Assembly: GCA_017427985.1 (NCBI GenBank)
Contig: JAFRRS010000011.1
Location: 123,926-187,925 of the forward strand
DNA: 64,000 nt
Reading direction: 5' to 3'
DNA from: Bacteroidales bacterium
GTDB lineage: Bacteria > Bacteroidota > Bacteroidia > Bacteroidales > F082
Part shown: positions 43,226-53,168 of the stretch, in pieces
Layout of the letters: the number at the start of each line of letters is the position of its first letter
Position numbering within the stretch: position 1 is the first letter of the stretch
Made by a program: the position numbers and the translations under genes
The notes under the pieces: generated by a model
Told to the model about the DNA's origin: nothing
What the model saw: only the letters and a program-made list of their open reading frames with translations
The model's database searches: none

Positions 43226-44290
43226 TTAGAATAAAATTCTTGCACCCACTGAATGTGTTCCATTCCAGTGTGCCGTGTTACGGTATGAATAGTCGATACA
43301 GACCTTCAAACCCTTCTTGTTGAGAGGAGCCTGGACTGTTGCACCGAGTGACAAACCTTTGTTGACGTTGGTGCAGTCAGCGTCTTCGATATTCTTTGTA
43401 ACACCGTCTTCGTAGGTATAAGCGGCTCTGAGGAGGAGGATGTCACGGAATGAACCCTCGACACCGCCGATGAACTGGTCTTTAGAGAACGCGTTCGAGT
43501 TGAAGTTGAATGCCAAGGTCAAACGGCTGTTGTTTGCGAAGTTGAAGTCGTAAGCAGCAGCGATGTTCAACTGTGTTGGAAGCTCAAACTCATCAGCGCG
43601 TTGCACCACTGTGATGTTTGACGACATACCGTCGAACAACACTGAGTATGCAAGACCGTCACCGCTGAACTTCATGGTAGGTCCAATGTTCTTCAAGGCG
43701 ATACCGAAGTGGATGTTATCGGTAATACCTGTAACATACTGGATACCAGCGTCCATTGCGACACCTGTTCCTGTCATATCTGCAATTGACTCGCTTATGA
43801 TCTTCAAGACGAAACCGCCGTGGATACTGTTAGAGAACGATTTTGCAATAGCGATGTTGATGTTCATCAAGCTCGGCTTGTATGTGCCAATACCGCCGTC
43901 AGGGTTCTCTGTGGTGGTTCTCTGAATCTCACCGAATCCCATTGACATAACCGACAAACCTCCAACGATTGACTCCGAAAGACGTGTCAGCATACCGAAT
44001 GCCACTACATCTGTTCCAGAACCTGCCAACCAGTTGGTGTATGAGAAGTTGAGTTCAAGTGAGTTTGCAAATGAAATACCTGCAACGTTGCTCCACATGG
44101 CGTCAACACCTTTGACGCATGCCATACCGGCATTGCCCCATCCTGATGATGCAGCCCATGGGTTAACCAACAGCTCATTTGCTCCAGCCTGACCTGCTCT
44201 GTCCTTATTACCTGCGAATGCTTCTGTGCTCGTAAATCCAATAATGATTGTCAAGCTTGCTATTACGATAGTTCTAAATAACTTTTTCAT
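43226..44290 (-). CDS. PorV/PorQ-family outer-membrane protein
   Basis: The 354-residue protein has a signal peptide (MKKLFRTIVIASLTIIIGFTSTEAFA-G) and the PorV-family start GANELLVNPWAASSGWGNAGMACV. A FadL-like beta-barrel follows and ends ARILF with terminal Phe. PorV collects T9SS cargo at the SprA translocon; PorV paralogues often pair with a specific cargo. It is the last gene of the TonB receptor-cargo-PorV operon, 34 bases after the cargo gene. Confidence 0.88.
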   Translation of the reverse strand: MKKLFRTIVIASLTIIIGFTSTEAFAGNKDRAGQAGANELLVNPWAASSGWGNAGMACVKGVDAMWSNVAGISFANSLELNFSYTNWLAGSGTDVVAFGMLTRLSESIVGGLSVMSMGFGEIQRTTTENPDGGIGTYKPSLMNINIAIAKSFSNSIHGGFVLKIISESIADMTGTGVAMDAGIQYVTGITDNIHFGIALKNIGPTMKFSGDGLAYSVLFDGMSSNITVVQRADEFELPTQLNIAAAYDFNFANNSRLTLAFNFNSNAFSKDQFIGGVEGSFRDILLLRAAYTYEDGVTKNIEDADCTNVNKGLSLGATVQAPLNKKGLKVCIDYSYRNTAHWNGTHSVGARILF

Positions 44291-44324
44291 GATCGTGTAC
44301 TTTTAATTTGTTCGCAAAATAATA

Positions 44325-47300
44325 TTAGAATGTATTTAAGTCAACCTGACGCATTGCGCAATAGAACTTAACTGTTTGTTCACCACCGTTCACGTTGTCC
44401 TTCACATGGATGATGTAAATTCCACTCGCGATAGGTGTGTTGGCATGGTTGGTCAAATCCCAATCTATTGATGTCACTGACGAGTCTTTCTTGAACTGGC
44501 GGATCTTCGTGCCGTTTACTGAGTAAATTGTCACGACGCACTGGTCAGGAAGGTTGGTGATCTTCACTTTGTGTGTAAGAGCATTTGGCTCGTAGTTTGA
44601 ATACGCATAGTATGGGTTAGGAACAACATGGATTAAATCAAGGTCTGATTTGCCCTTGGCCACGTCTTTGAGTGTCGGACCATAGCCCTTCGTTGAGAAG
44701 GTGTAGTATGGCATGTAACCCTCATGGTTTTCATAGTCTACGACATCAGGATTAATCACTTCAAGAGGATATCCTCCATAACCTAAAGTATATGGTTTGG
44801 TTATACGAATAGAAATCTTTACAGGATTGCCTTCCGGTAACCATTCTCTTCCTTCAACTGCCATTGGCATACCCACCCATGTTGGATGTGCCCAGAACTT
44901 GATCTTTTTAGGGTTACCTTCATTTACACCATCAACAGACTTCAAGAAATCAGCAAACCATTTACCAGCATCATAAGCAGGTAATTTGTATTCACTAGGA
45001 TCATTTGGACCTGTTGTGTTAATCATTGGGAAAATATAAACAAAGTGCTTGGCACCGAAGATTGGAGTCTGGCTAAGCTGGTCAAAGACAACAGGATCGC
45101 CAAGTTGTGAACCGCTTACTGATGATTCTCTCAACGCTGGTGGGTTGAGCAGCATGTCACGTCCGTTAAGGTCTGCATAGAATGAATCCTCACCAAATAT
45201 GATATTCAAACGTGTGCCTGTCTCAATGTCAATAGCATAGCCCGGGAACCATCCCATGCCCCATGCACTGATATATGCAGGTGAATTTGGATCGTCACTT
45301 GCCTCCATTGCCAAGGCCTCTTCGTATGTTGTAGCAGCATAGTTGCCGTTCTTGTCAACAGAAGCATGACGACGGAGACCATACGGCTTAGTATTATTCT
45401 CAGTGAGATTATAGTCTAAGCCTGTTTCAACGACAGGACAACGTGTCCATTTTGACTTGTCTGATGTAAGAACAATATCTATTGAACCGAGTTTATCAAA
45501 AAATATTGAGTCGACATGGTCATTGACGTCATACATAGGTCCAGGATATTTTGAACGCTGAGGACCAGTGAATGCGTGAGTAGTCAATATATATGGTGCC
45601 CATGTACCGTCAGCAATCTTCTCAAAGTTCTCATTCGGGTCGTAAGGCTCAGTCGTTGCACTTGTTGTTGAAGCCACCTTGTAGTCGTTGTTCGACTTAT
45701 CATCCTGGTCAGCATAGGTACCAGAACGTATCCAGTTCAATGGATTTGATGCGACAGCATCGCTATCCTTGATACCGGAGAGCCAACGGTTAGAACTGTC
45801 GGCGTATGTAACTGCTGAGTATATCACACCATTCTTTGGTGACAGACAAGCATAGACAGTCGTTGCATCGCTTCCATGTCCCTGTTTGCCAATCTTGATA
45901 GGACCATGTTTCCATGGCTGCTCAATCTTAACAGCAATACCTCTTTCGAGGAACAGCTTCTCGGTATGATTCTCAGTTGTTGTATCTGATACAAATTCCT
46001 CACCTGTTTCAAGATCCTTCAAAGTCCACCAGAAGGCTTTCTTAGGTGCGCTGTTGCCAACAACAGTCAGATCGCTTGTAACGTTTTGGAGCTCTACTTC
46101 AGCAAAGTCATGGAACCAGATGGCATAGTCTGTAGGAACCACATTCAACGGGTCTACAATTTCAATACTGACAGGACCATATCCTCTCTTGTATGTTGGA
46201 TGGTAAATCACCGGATAACCTGCACTACCGAAAAGATTTGTAGCGCTGGCTGGTTCACGACTCAGCAATGTCTCAACATCAGCGTCTGAGAGTTCAATAT
46301 GGTTTCCACCGTTTCCAACACCTGTCCAGCGTGAAATGACTGGCTGGTCACCGTATGATGAATTGATAACTGTACCGTTTACAATCTTATGAGGAATTGC
46401 TGAATACAATTTGATGTTCTTACGACCTGCGAGATATGGCTCCTTCTGGCCCATACCCTCTGTTGTTTCAGGATCGTATGTCATATAGTTATTGTATGCG
46501 TATGCAATTGCCATGAAGTAATAGGTATGGTGGTTCACCAAGCTCGGGTCGTTGTTCTTTGTGAACTGGTCTTGTGTCACAACGAATGAATGGTAAATAC
46601 CATTGTCAGCACCGTCAACCATGAGTGTAGGAACGCTGTAACCCAGATTCTCATCAAACACAAAGTTGATGATTCTGCTCACATTGTTCTTGATATCGCA
46701 CTGATAGATAAGACGTGCCTTGGTGTCGTCATTGATTTGGTCAACACTGACTTCGGCATTGGCGAGCTGATAGATCTTATATCCTTCGAAGCGGAAATAT
46801 CTGTCATTATCGTTTCCGAGGGTGTCTTTTTCAGGAATGTTAGGATCCAACTCGATGTAATCTTCATTAGCGTTGTTTGAAATGTCTGAATTTGACAAAT
46901 AGATGATGAGTTGTCTGTCAAGTTCGCGGATTGTCAAATCCGGTGCCCATGGTCCGTCGAGAACTTTGAAGCAGTTATCGAACATAGACTGGCACTTGTC
47001 ATCGACCTTACGGAGCAACTCAACTGAAGCCCAAGCCTTACCTGATGTAGCACGTGCCCACGGCACACCAAATGTGATGTAGTTGACAGCACCTGCTTCC
47101 AAGGTGAAAGGACCAGCTGACTGCATGAAACGACGGTCGTTGACAGGGTTCGGAGAACCGTTGTTACCTGTCTCTTCGCTCCAGTAGAAGCCGTTTTGGT
47201 TGAAACCGCCACCAGGAGTCAAACCGCCTGTACCCCAGTTGCACGGGTCAGAGTCGTATGGGAACATGAAGTCGCAAGCAGGACCCACTGTACCGGCTGC

Positions 47301-48662
47301 GCCAGGAACAGCTGTTCCACCATATTCCATCTTAGCACCATTTTTCCAAATACCTCTAAGGAGAAGGTAGTATTCAGCAGCGACATCAGGGTCACCGTTG
47401 ATTGAGTTATTGGTGTTGTCGTGATACACGAAGCGGCGCATACCGAAACGTTCGTCATCGACGATGCCGTTACCGAAGTTGACACCGTTGATACTCTCGT
47501 CGCAGAGCTGGTTGCCGTCAGCATCATATTTAGGGTTGTCGATACCATCAGCATCGAGGTATGGTCCCTGGAAGAAGTCGACACCAACCGCTGGAGGGTT
47601 AGGACCGTATGCTTCAGTTTCACCATTACCATCAACGTTGGCACCGTTGTAACCGTAACCAAGACCACGTGCAACGTCGCAACCTACATAGTCGTCCTTT
47701 GCATAGCCAAGGTCAACGTCTGTCCAAGGTGAGAAGTATGTGTTGGTCAGTTTATAAGTTGAACGGTTGATGATTTCGTAGCTATAGAATGTCATGTTGT
47801 TGATCTCATCATTTGTTGAGAAAGCAAATGCTTGAGCTCTGATTTCCATACCTATAGCGGAACCACCTGTTTCAGTGTGTGAGTTACCTTTATCATTGAA
47901 CACCCACCAGATTGTCTGGTCACCTTTGATGACTTGGTCAGAAAGGATTGAGCCGTGAATTGTGCCGCCGTACATCTCTTCCATTGTAGGAGTCTGTGTG
48001 TGGCAGAGTTCGTTGGTGATGTCATAGTAAGGATAGTCACCTTGTGTTGGGTCATACACGCCGTCGCCGTCTTTATCATAGAATGGGGCGAGGTAGTAGC
48101 TCATTCCTCTTGCCGGGTCGCCGTGAGCTGGCCAGTTAAGGATGTTTGCTGGAATCTCATAACCTGCAACAGGAATACCGTTATCGTCGCAGTTAGCGAG
48201 GAAATCGTCGACTTCAGCACGTGTGATGTTGTACATCTTGTCGTATTCCATACATGTTGCGGCATCGATAGCAGCAGTACCATCAATTGTAAGAGGACCA
48301 GTCCAGAAGTCGTTACCGACCTGACGGAAACGGATAGCGGCGCACTTCAACTGGTTGTTGATGTCCATACCTGCAATCCAGAGAGATCCTGCATACAATG
48401 AAGTTGCGGAACCGTTGGCAGGGATGTAATACTTTGCACCTGAACCGCCTGGAAGATCCCACCACATATCACCACCAGCGTTGACACGCACCTTCGCGTT
48501 GTTGATGTTCAACCATGCGAAAGTTGATGATGGCGTACATCCAGCAGTGGTTTGTTTCAGATTCCGAGTTTGAGGTCCGTTCATCTTGACCTTCTCGGCT
48601 CTTACTTCAGTTACACTTGCAATAAGAAATGCAACAGTTAATAAACGAATTATAGTCTTCAT
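44325..48662 (-). CDS. Large secreted surface protein, probable T9SS cargo
   Basis: The 1445-residue protein has a signal peptide (MKTIIRLLTVAFLIASVTEVRA-E). It contains many beta-rich stretches with GGDMWWDLPGGSGAKYYIP and SLWIAGMD, and Ca2+-ligand-like runs such as DKDGDGVYDPTQGDY. The last 90 residues look like a T9SS sorting domain: VVPNPYYAYSNYE, then KITNLPDQCVVTIYSVNG, then PIASGIYIIHV. No enzyme domain is recognised. The TonB-type receptor upstream and PorV-like protein downstream, with short spacers, suggest that the three act together: export through T9SS, capture by the PorV paralogue and coupling to uptake. Confidence 0.75.
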   Translation of the reverse strand: MKTIIRLLTVAFLIASVTEVRAEKVKMNGPQTRNLKQTTAGCTPSSTFAWLNINNAKVRVNAGGDMWWDLPGGSGAKYYIPANGSATSLYAGSLWIAGMDINNQLKCAAIRFRQVGNDFWTGPLTIDGTAAIDAATCMEYDKMYNITRAEVDDFLANCDDNGIPVAGYEIPANILNWPAHGDPARGMSYYLAPFYDKDGDGVYDPTQGDYPYYDITNELCHTQTPTMEEMYGGTIHGSILSDQVIKGDQTIWWVFNDKGNSHTETGGSAIGMEIRAQAFAFSTNDEINNMTFYSYEIINRSTYKLTNTYFSPWTDVDLGYAKDDYVGCDVARGLGYGYNGANVDGNGETEAYGPNPPAVGVDFFQGPYLDADGIDNPKYDADGNQLCDESINGVNFGNGIVDDERFGMRRFVYHDNTNNSINGDPDVAAEYYLLLRGIWKNGAKMEYGGTAVPGAAGTVGPACDFMFPYDSDPCNWGTGGLTPGGGFNQNGFYWSEETGNNGSPNPVNDRRFMQSAGPFTLEAGAVNYITFGVPWARATSGKAWASVELLRKVDDKCQSMFDNCFKVLDGPWAPDLTIRELDRQLIIYLSNSDISNNANEDYIELDPNIPEKDTLGNDNDRYFRFEGYKIYQLANAEVSVDQINDDTKARLIYQCDIKNNVSRIINFVFDENLGYSVPTLMVDGADNGIYHSFVVTQDQFTKNNDPSLVNHHTYYFMAIAYAYNNYMTYDPETTEGMGQKEPYLAGRKNIKLYSAIPHKIVNGTVINSSYGDQPVISRWTGVGNGGNHIELSDADVETLLSREPASATNLFGSAGYPVIYHPTYKRGYGPVSIEIVDPLNVVPTDYAIWFHDFAEVELQNVTSDLTVVGNSAPKKAFWWTLKDLETGEEFVSDTTTENHTEKLFLERGIAVKIEQPWKHGPIKIGKQGHGSDATTVYACLSPKNGVIYSAVTYADSSNRWLSGIKDSDAVASNPLNWIRSGTYADQDDKSNNDYKVASTTSATTEPYDPNENFEKIADGTWAPYILTTHAFTGPQRSKYPGPMYDVNDHVDSIFFDKLGSIDIVLTSDKSKWTRCPVVETGLDYNLTENNTKPYGLRRHASVDKNGNYAATTYEEALAMEASDDPNSPAYISAWGMGWFPGYAIDIETGTRLNIIFGEDSFYADLNGRDMLLNPPALRESSVSGSQLGDPVVFDQLSQTPIFGAKHFVYIFPMINTTGPNDPSEYKLPAYDAGKWFADFLKSVDGVNEGNPKKIKFWAHPTWVGMPMAVEGREWLPEGNPVKISIRITKPYTLGYGGYPLEVINPDVVDYENHEGYMPYYTFSTKGYGPTLKDVAKGKSDLDLIHVVPNPYYAYSNYEPNALTHKVKITNLPDQCVVTIYSVNGTKIRQFKKDSSVTSIDWDLTNHANTPIASGIYIIHVKDNVNGGEQTVKFYCAMRQVDLNTF

Positions 48663-48685
48663 ATTACCAGTATTTATTTTTCTGT

Positions 48686-51600
48686 TTAGAAGTTAAAGAT
48701 CATACCAATACGAATCTGACGAGGTGATGAGTAGTTGTACATGCTGTTGACATACAGTCTGTACAATTCTGCATAAGCATCAGCATTTGTCTGGTTGGCG
48801 ATTTCACGCTGCCATTCAGGAGCTGTAAGATAGCCATCGTCATCAGGGTTACCAGTTGATGAGTAGACATCAATGATATTCTTTGAATTCAGCACGTTAA
48901 GAACCTGGAGATAAACGTTGAGGTAAGCCGGACGTTTGTTCTCGTTGTCTTTCTTGCCGAGTTTCAGGTCGATATCCTTGTCGAGACGGAGGTCGAAACG
49001 GAATGCCCATGGGAGGCGTGAGCCGTAGTATGAACCCTTCAACAAGTTGGTGCCCTGTGAAATAGGTGAGTTGATATTGCTCTGTGCTGTGTATGGAGTA
49101 CCTGAACCACCCTGCATTGTGAGTGCAAGACCAGTGTTAGCCAGCCATTGGATAGGCTTCTTGCCTGATTTCTCGCGTTTTGAGACAGGACCGTTGTAGT
49201 CCTTGCCTGATGCAAAACGATAGTCCAAAGTGACGTTGAACTGGTGACGGCGGTCCCAAGGCATTGCGAATGTTGAACGCAAGTTAGGAACACCAGCTGC
49301 AATCAAAGCGCTCATTGTGGTTGTTGATGCACCAGTAGCGTTGGTGTACTGCAATGTGTATGATGCACGGAGACGTACGTTCTTTGTTCTACGCAAGTCG
49401 TATGATGCTGTGATACCCTTGACAGTACCGAAGTCCAAGTTGCTGTATGATGTGTAATCCTTTGGATATGCACCAGTGTAACGGTACATCTGGATCATGT
49501 TACGCAACTCCTTATAATAAGCTGTGATTGTCATTGATGACGAGTTGGTCAACTTCTGTGTGAAACCGAGCTCATAGTCGATAGTCTGTGTTGGTTTCAA
49601 AGCAGGGTTGTTGAGAGTACCGCTACTCTGTGCGAAATAGTAGTAGTCGTAGATATTGATGTTGATGTTTGAAGGACGCTGTGTCATAACGTCGTAGTGA
49701 GCGAAGAACAAAGCGTCATCTGAAATCGGGAATGAGAATGAGATACGTGGCATCACTGTCCATTGTGGGCTATAGTCCTTGAATGACTTGATGTCGACGT
49801 GCTGCTGGTCTTTATCCTTAACCCATGCAGTGACACCGCTACCGGCGTTCAATGTTGTAGGGTCGCTGATTTCAGCACCTTCTGCATCATACCATGTGTT
49901 TTCATAACGATAACCCATGACTTGTGTAATATCCTTTATATTATTGACGTAGATCGCGTAATCCTCACCGATGTTGCTTGGCAGGTTGGCTGTTGTTCCG
50001 TTAGGAAGAACAATCTTGCCATCGCTCATCTTGTCACCTACTGTATAGTAGTCATAGAGGATGTAAGGATCCTTCAACACTTTCTGGTTAGCATCGAAAC
50101 GGTCGACACGGACACCGACGTTGAAGATAAGGTCTTTGAAAGCGAACTTATCCTGGATGTAACCTGCCATGTAGATTGGTCTGAATGAACCTACCGGACG
50201 TGTGTAGTTACCATATTCGTCTTTTTCTGTGAAGAAGTCTTCGAAGCTTGGCTGCTTGCTGAGTTTCTTACCGAGGTAGTCATAACCCTGATATGAAACG
50301 TATGAGTTACCGTCCTGTGTCAACTCGTCTGGAGTGAACATGCTGATGTCGAAGCCATCGTTGAGATATGCCTTGTGCATAACGCCTTCTCTGTCATAAT
50401 ACTCGATTGAGTTGTCGTTGAAGTCGTATGAGTCAGTGTTGATCCAGTCGACGCCTGTCTCGCTAAGACCGAGGGCGTTACGGAGGTTCTTGTCGAACTG
50501 ATACTGGTCAGCGGCATTGTAGTTTCTGTAGAACTTGATTGTATCAACGAATCCGTTGTAAGAAACGATCTCAGGATTGTTAACATCCAACTGGTCGATG
50601 TGGAAGTTGGCGAGGTTTCTCATGAGGTACCACAAGCTACGGCCAGCGATGCTGTATGATCTGTTGTTTCTCTGCTCATACTGGAGACCGAATTTGATTT
50701 CGTGGTTTCCAAGAGTCATAGCTGTTGCGAGGTTCACGCTGAACTGGTCGTTTTCAGCATAAGCATAGTTTGACTGGATTGTACCAGGAGCTGCATACAA
50801 GCCATAGAATGCTGATGGTGAGCCTGAGTTGAGAAGACCTTGGCTAAGCTGGATATCGTCGAAGTTTGTGTAGTGACCTGTTGGATCGCTGTACAAATCA
50901 TAAACCATCGAAGTGTATTTGGCGAGCAACGGGTTATAGTCTGATGCATGGAAAGTTACAAGAGTATCATAGTCCCATGATGCTGTGTGCCAAACGTTTG
51001 TATAAGTATGACCATCAACTGTGATAGCTGTATCCATCACGTATGAAGGGGTCTTAAAGATGGAATACTTACCGAGATAACCATATTTCCAAATATCTTT
51101 CTTGTGGTCTGGGTCATAGTTTGAACTATTGACGCGTGAGTAGTCGACCTGCAAGCTGTAGTAGAAGTTCTTAATCAAAGAAGTGCTTTCAGGAGCCGTT
51201 GGGAATCTCTGTGTGAAACGACCGTAGACACGCCAGTTCTGATAGTCAGAAATGTAGTTCTTGTCGAAGTTGAAGTATTCCTGGTTGCGGCTGAATCCGT
51301 TAGCTTTCTGTTTCATATAGGCACCACCGATTGAGAGGTTGATTGTCTCAGTTGTGCGGATGCTGATACTTCCTGTTGTGTTTATTGTCCAGTTTGATGT
51401 GTTTTGTGAGTTCTTCACATATTCCATCGAACCCATTCTGGTGAACTCACCGTTAGGATAGACACCGTCGCCAGAGCTTGCGAGGCGGAGAGGGTGCTCC
51501 TTAATATAATCGAGCCAGCTGTCGGTAGCTTTGTAGTGACCGATTGCTGAGATCGCGCCGTCTTTGTTACGGGTGAACTCGCCTGACACGAAGAATCCGA

Positions 51601-52399
51601 GGAGAGCTGTCTCTGACTTCTTACCTTTGATGAGAGGACCCTGGGCGTTGATACCGACTCTGGTGTGACCGTAGCCGTCAATTGACTGCTCGACTTCCAA
51701 ACCTGCGCCGAAGGTTCTTGAAGGGCCCTTCGTTGTCATGTTGATGATACCACCGGTAACGTCGCCGTACATAGCAGGAGTACCGGAAAGCATAACCTCA
51801 ACCTGGTCGATAGCTGATTGTGGAACCGAGTGGCTACCGATGACGCGGACACCATCGATGTAATAAACAGTACCTTCAGAACGTGCACCACGCATGTTAC
51901 CTACTTCACCGTCGGCTGAGAACACGCCACCGACAGTAGCAGCAACAGCTTCTGCTGAACGGTTAGGCATCTTCGCGATTTCCTCGGCGGTGATGGTAGC
52001 ACCAGCTGAAGTCTGGTCCTTTGAGATCAAAGGCACCTTGTAGTCGACAATCTCAACAGCATCCAGCATTTCCGACTGCATACTCATCGAGACGTCCTGG
52101 AAGGTAATCTTGTTACCTGAAATCACAACGCCTTTCATAAGGAAAGTGTTGTAACCCACATAAGTGGCTTTAAGGTCATAAGTTCCCGGAGGGATAGGGT
52201 TGATGTCATAGTTTCCATCGAAATCCGAACTGGCACCACCCACCTGTGTACCGCCGTTTTCCAAAACAACGTTGGCAAATGGAATAGGCTCGCCGGTCTC
52301 TTTGTCCTTAATGACACCCTTAAGACGACCTTGTTGTGCAAGCGCCAACGACCACGACGTCAGCACAATGCAGAGTAAAAATAGTAATTTTTTTAACAT
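48686..52399 (-). CDS. TonB-dependent receptor with carboxypeptidase-regulatory plug
   Basis: The 1237-residue protein has a signal peptide (MLKKLLFLLCIVLTSWSLALA-Q). A CarboxypepD-regulatory domain follows (about 24-110: GRLKGVIKDKETGEPIPFANVV). The plug domain contains NRSAEAVAATVGGVFSADG and YYIDGVRVIG, with GDVTGGIINMTTKG at about 225. The barrel is long. Ligand unknown. It is the first gene of the operon with the large secreted protein and PorV-like protein, 23 bases upstream of the cargo gene. No SusD is present, so it differs from a starch-utilisation pair. The C-terminus RQIRIGMIFNF ends in the usual Phe. Confidence 0.9.
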   Translation of the reverse strand: MLKKLLFLLCIVLTSWSLALAQQGRLKGVIKDKETGEPIPFANVVLENGGTQVGGASSDFDGNYDINPIPPGTYDLKATYVGYNTFLMKGVVISGNKITFQDVSMSMQSEMLDAVEIVDYKVPLISKDQTSAGATITAEEIAKMPNRSAEAVAATVGGVFSADGEVGNMRGARSEGTVYYIDGVRVIGSHSVPQSAIDQVEVMLSGTPAMYGDVTGGIINMTTKGPSRTFGAGLEVEQSIDGYGHTRVGINAQGPLIKGKKSETALLGFFVSGEFTRNKDGAISAIGHYKATDSWLDYIKEHPLRLASSGDGVYPNGEFTRMGSMEYVKNSQNTSNWTINTTGSISIRTTETINLSIGGAYMKQKANGFSRNQEYFNFDKNYISDYQNWRVYGRFTQRFPTAPESTSLIKNFYYSLQVDYSRVNSSNYDPDHKKDIWKYGYLGKYSIFKTPSYVMDTAITVDGHTYTNVWHTASWDYDTLVTFHASDYNPLLAKYTSMVYDLYSDPTGHYTNFDDIQLSQGLLNSGSPSAFYGLYAAPGTIQSNYAYAENDQFSVNLATAMTLGNHEIKFGLQYEQRNNRSYSIAGRSLWYLMRNLANFHIDQLDVNNPEIVSYNGFVDTIKFYRNYNAADQYQFDKNLRNALGLSETGVDWINTDSYDFNDNSIEYYDREGVMHKAYLNDGFDISMFTPDELTQDGNSYVSYQGYDYLGKKLSKQPSFEDFFTEKDEYGNYTRPVGSFRPIYMAGYIQDKFAFKDLIFNVGVRVDRFDANQKVLKDPYILYDYYTVGDKMSDGKIVLPNGTTANLPSNIGEDYAIYVNNIKDITQVMGYRYENTWYDAEGAEISDPTTLNAGSGVTAWVKDKDQQHVDIKSFKDYSPQWTVMPRISFSFPISDDALFFAHYDVMTQRPSNININIYDYYYFAQSSGTLNNPALKPTQTIDYELGFTQKLTNSSSMTITAYYKELRNMIQMYRYTGAYPKDYTSYSNLDFGTVKGITASYDLRRTKNVRLRASYTLQYTNATGASTTTMSALIAAGVPNLRSTFAMPWDRRHQFNVTLDYRFASGKDYNGPVSKREKSGKKPIQWLANTGLALTMQGGSGTPYTAQSNINSPISQGTNLLKGSYYGSRLPWAFRFDLRLDKDIDLKLGKKDNENKRPAYLNVYLQVLNVLNSKNIIDVYSSTGNPDDDGYLTAPEWQREIANQTNADAYAELYRLYVNSMYNYSSPRQIRIGMIFNF

Positions 52400-52461
52400 A
52401 CCTTGAATTTTTATGTTATACTACTCAAATAATTTTTCTTTTGCACACAATTTTTAGGGTT

Positions 52462-52492
52462 CAAAAATACAACATTTTTTTTAACCCCACAA
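52462..52492 (-). promoter_or_regulatory. Promoter of the TonB receptor-cargo-PorV operon
   Basis: On the minus strand TTG (52490-52492) and TATTTTTG (52462-52469) are 20 bases apart. The transcript should start near 52456, giving a leader of about 57 bases. Confidence 0.65.
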
Positions 52493-52675
52493 GCAAATTA
52501 ATTCAATTTAGTAAAAATATTTTTCAACAAATAACGTTAGTGTTTTGTAACATGTTAAAAATAAACATTTTATAAACATTTTATTTGGGGTAGATTTTTC
52601 GAAAAAAATCAAAATTTTGGGTTTTAGGAAAGATTTTTTACAACACTTTGACCCTTGTCCTGTTAGAAAAATTAT
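52493..52675. other. AT-rich divergent spacer
   Basis: It separates the operon promoter from the lipoprotein promoter. Apart from short TTTATAAACATTTTAT-type palindromic stretches around 52565-52585 I see no RNA gene or coding frame. Confidence 0.4.
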
Positions 52676-52683
52676 TAATTTTG
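52676..52683 (+). promoter_or_regulatory. -7 box for the Rieske-like lipoprotein gene
   Basis: TAATTTTG, 18 bases before ATG 52701. It rules out the in-frame starts further upstream. Confidence 0.55.
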
Positions 52684-52700
52684 CACCAAAATATTTTGAA

Positions 52701-53138
52701 ATGATGAAAATTTTTAAAGTTTCAGCGTTATTTTTTGTCGCTTTAGCAGCGATTTTTACCGTTTCGTGCAACAGCAAACCGGAAAATCCCAACGAGCCTG
52801 AAATAAGCATAAACTTTACAATATACCCAAACTCTCTTGAATATCAAGAACTTAACACCGTAGGAGGATGGATGTACGTCACGTCACAACTGCCAAGCTA
52901 CGGTATCATAATCTACCGATACAATATTGACGAATTCAGGGCTTACGAACGCCTTGCTCCGAACAACCCTTACGCCTGCCCTAACAACCGCCTGTACGTC
53001 GACCTGCCTTACGTCCTTGACTCGTGCAGCAACTATAAGTATTCGATTCTCGACGGCAGCATCATTGAGGGCAACGGGTACCCGCTAATACAATATTTCA
53101 CGGAATTTGACGGATCGGCATTGAGGGTGTATAATTAA
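52701..53138 (+). CDS. Lipoprotein with degenerate Rieske-like fold
   Basis: The 145-residue product starts MMKIFKVSALFF with Cys23 as lipid anchor (FTVSC). The rest resembles a Rieske [2Fe-2S] domain: GGWMYVTSQLPSYGIIIYR, then EFRAYERLAPNN, LDSCSNYKYSILDG and YPLIQYFTEFDG. The normal ligand pairs C-x-H and C-x2-H are absent, so no cluster is expected. Such domain remnants are common as Bacteroidota lipoproteins of unknown role. ATG 52704 is an equally possible start. It is a single gene ended by the bidirectional terminator at 53136-53168. Confidence 0.6.
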   Translation: MMKIFKVSALFFVALAAIFTVSCNSKPENPNEPEISINFTIYPNSLEYQELNTVGGWMYVTSQLPSYGIIIYRYNIDEFRAYERLAPNNPYACPNNRLYVDLPYVLDSCSNYKYSILDGSIIEGNGYPLIQYFTEFDGSALRVYN

Positions 53139-53168
53139 AAAAAACGCGGTTTAAACCGCGTTTTTTTA
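53136..53168. terminator. Bidirectional terminator
   Basis: A perfect 18-base palindrome (ACGCGGTTT/AAACCGCGT, 53144-53161) is flanked by A8 and T7. It can stop the plus-strand lipoprotein transcript and the minus-strand ahcY transcript, and its T-run touches the ahcY stop codon. Confidence 0.9.
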
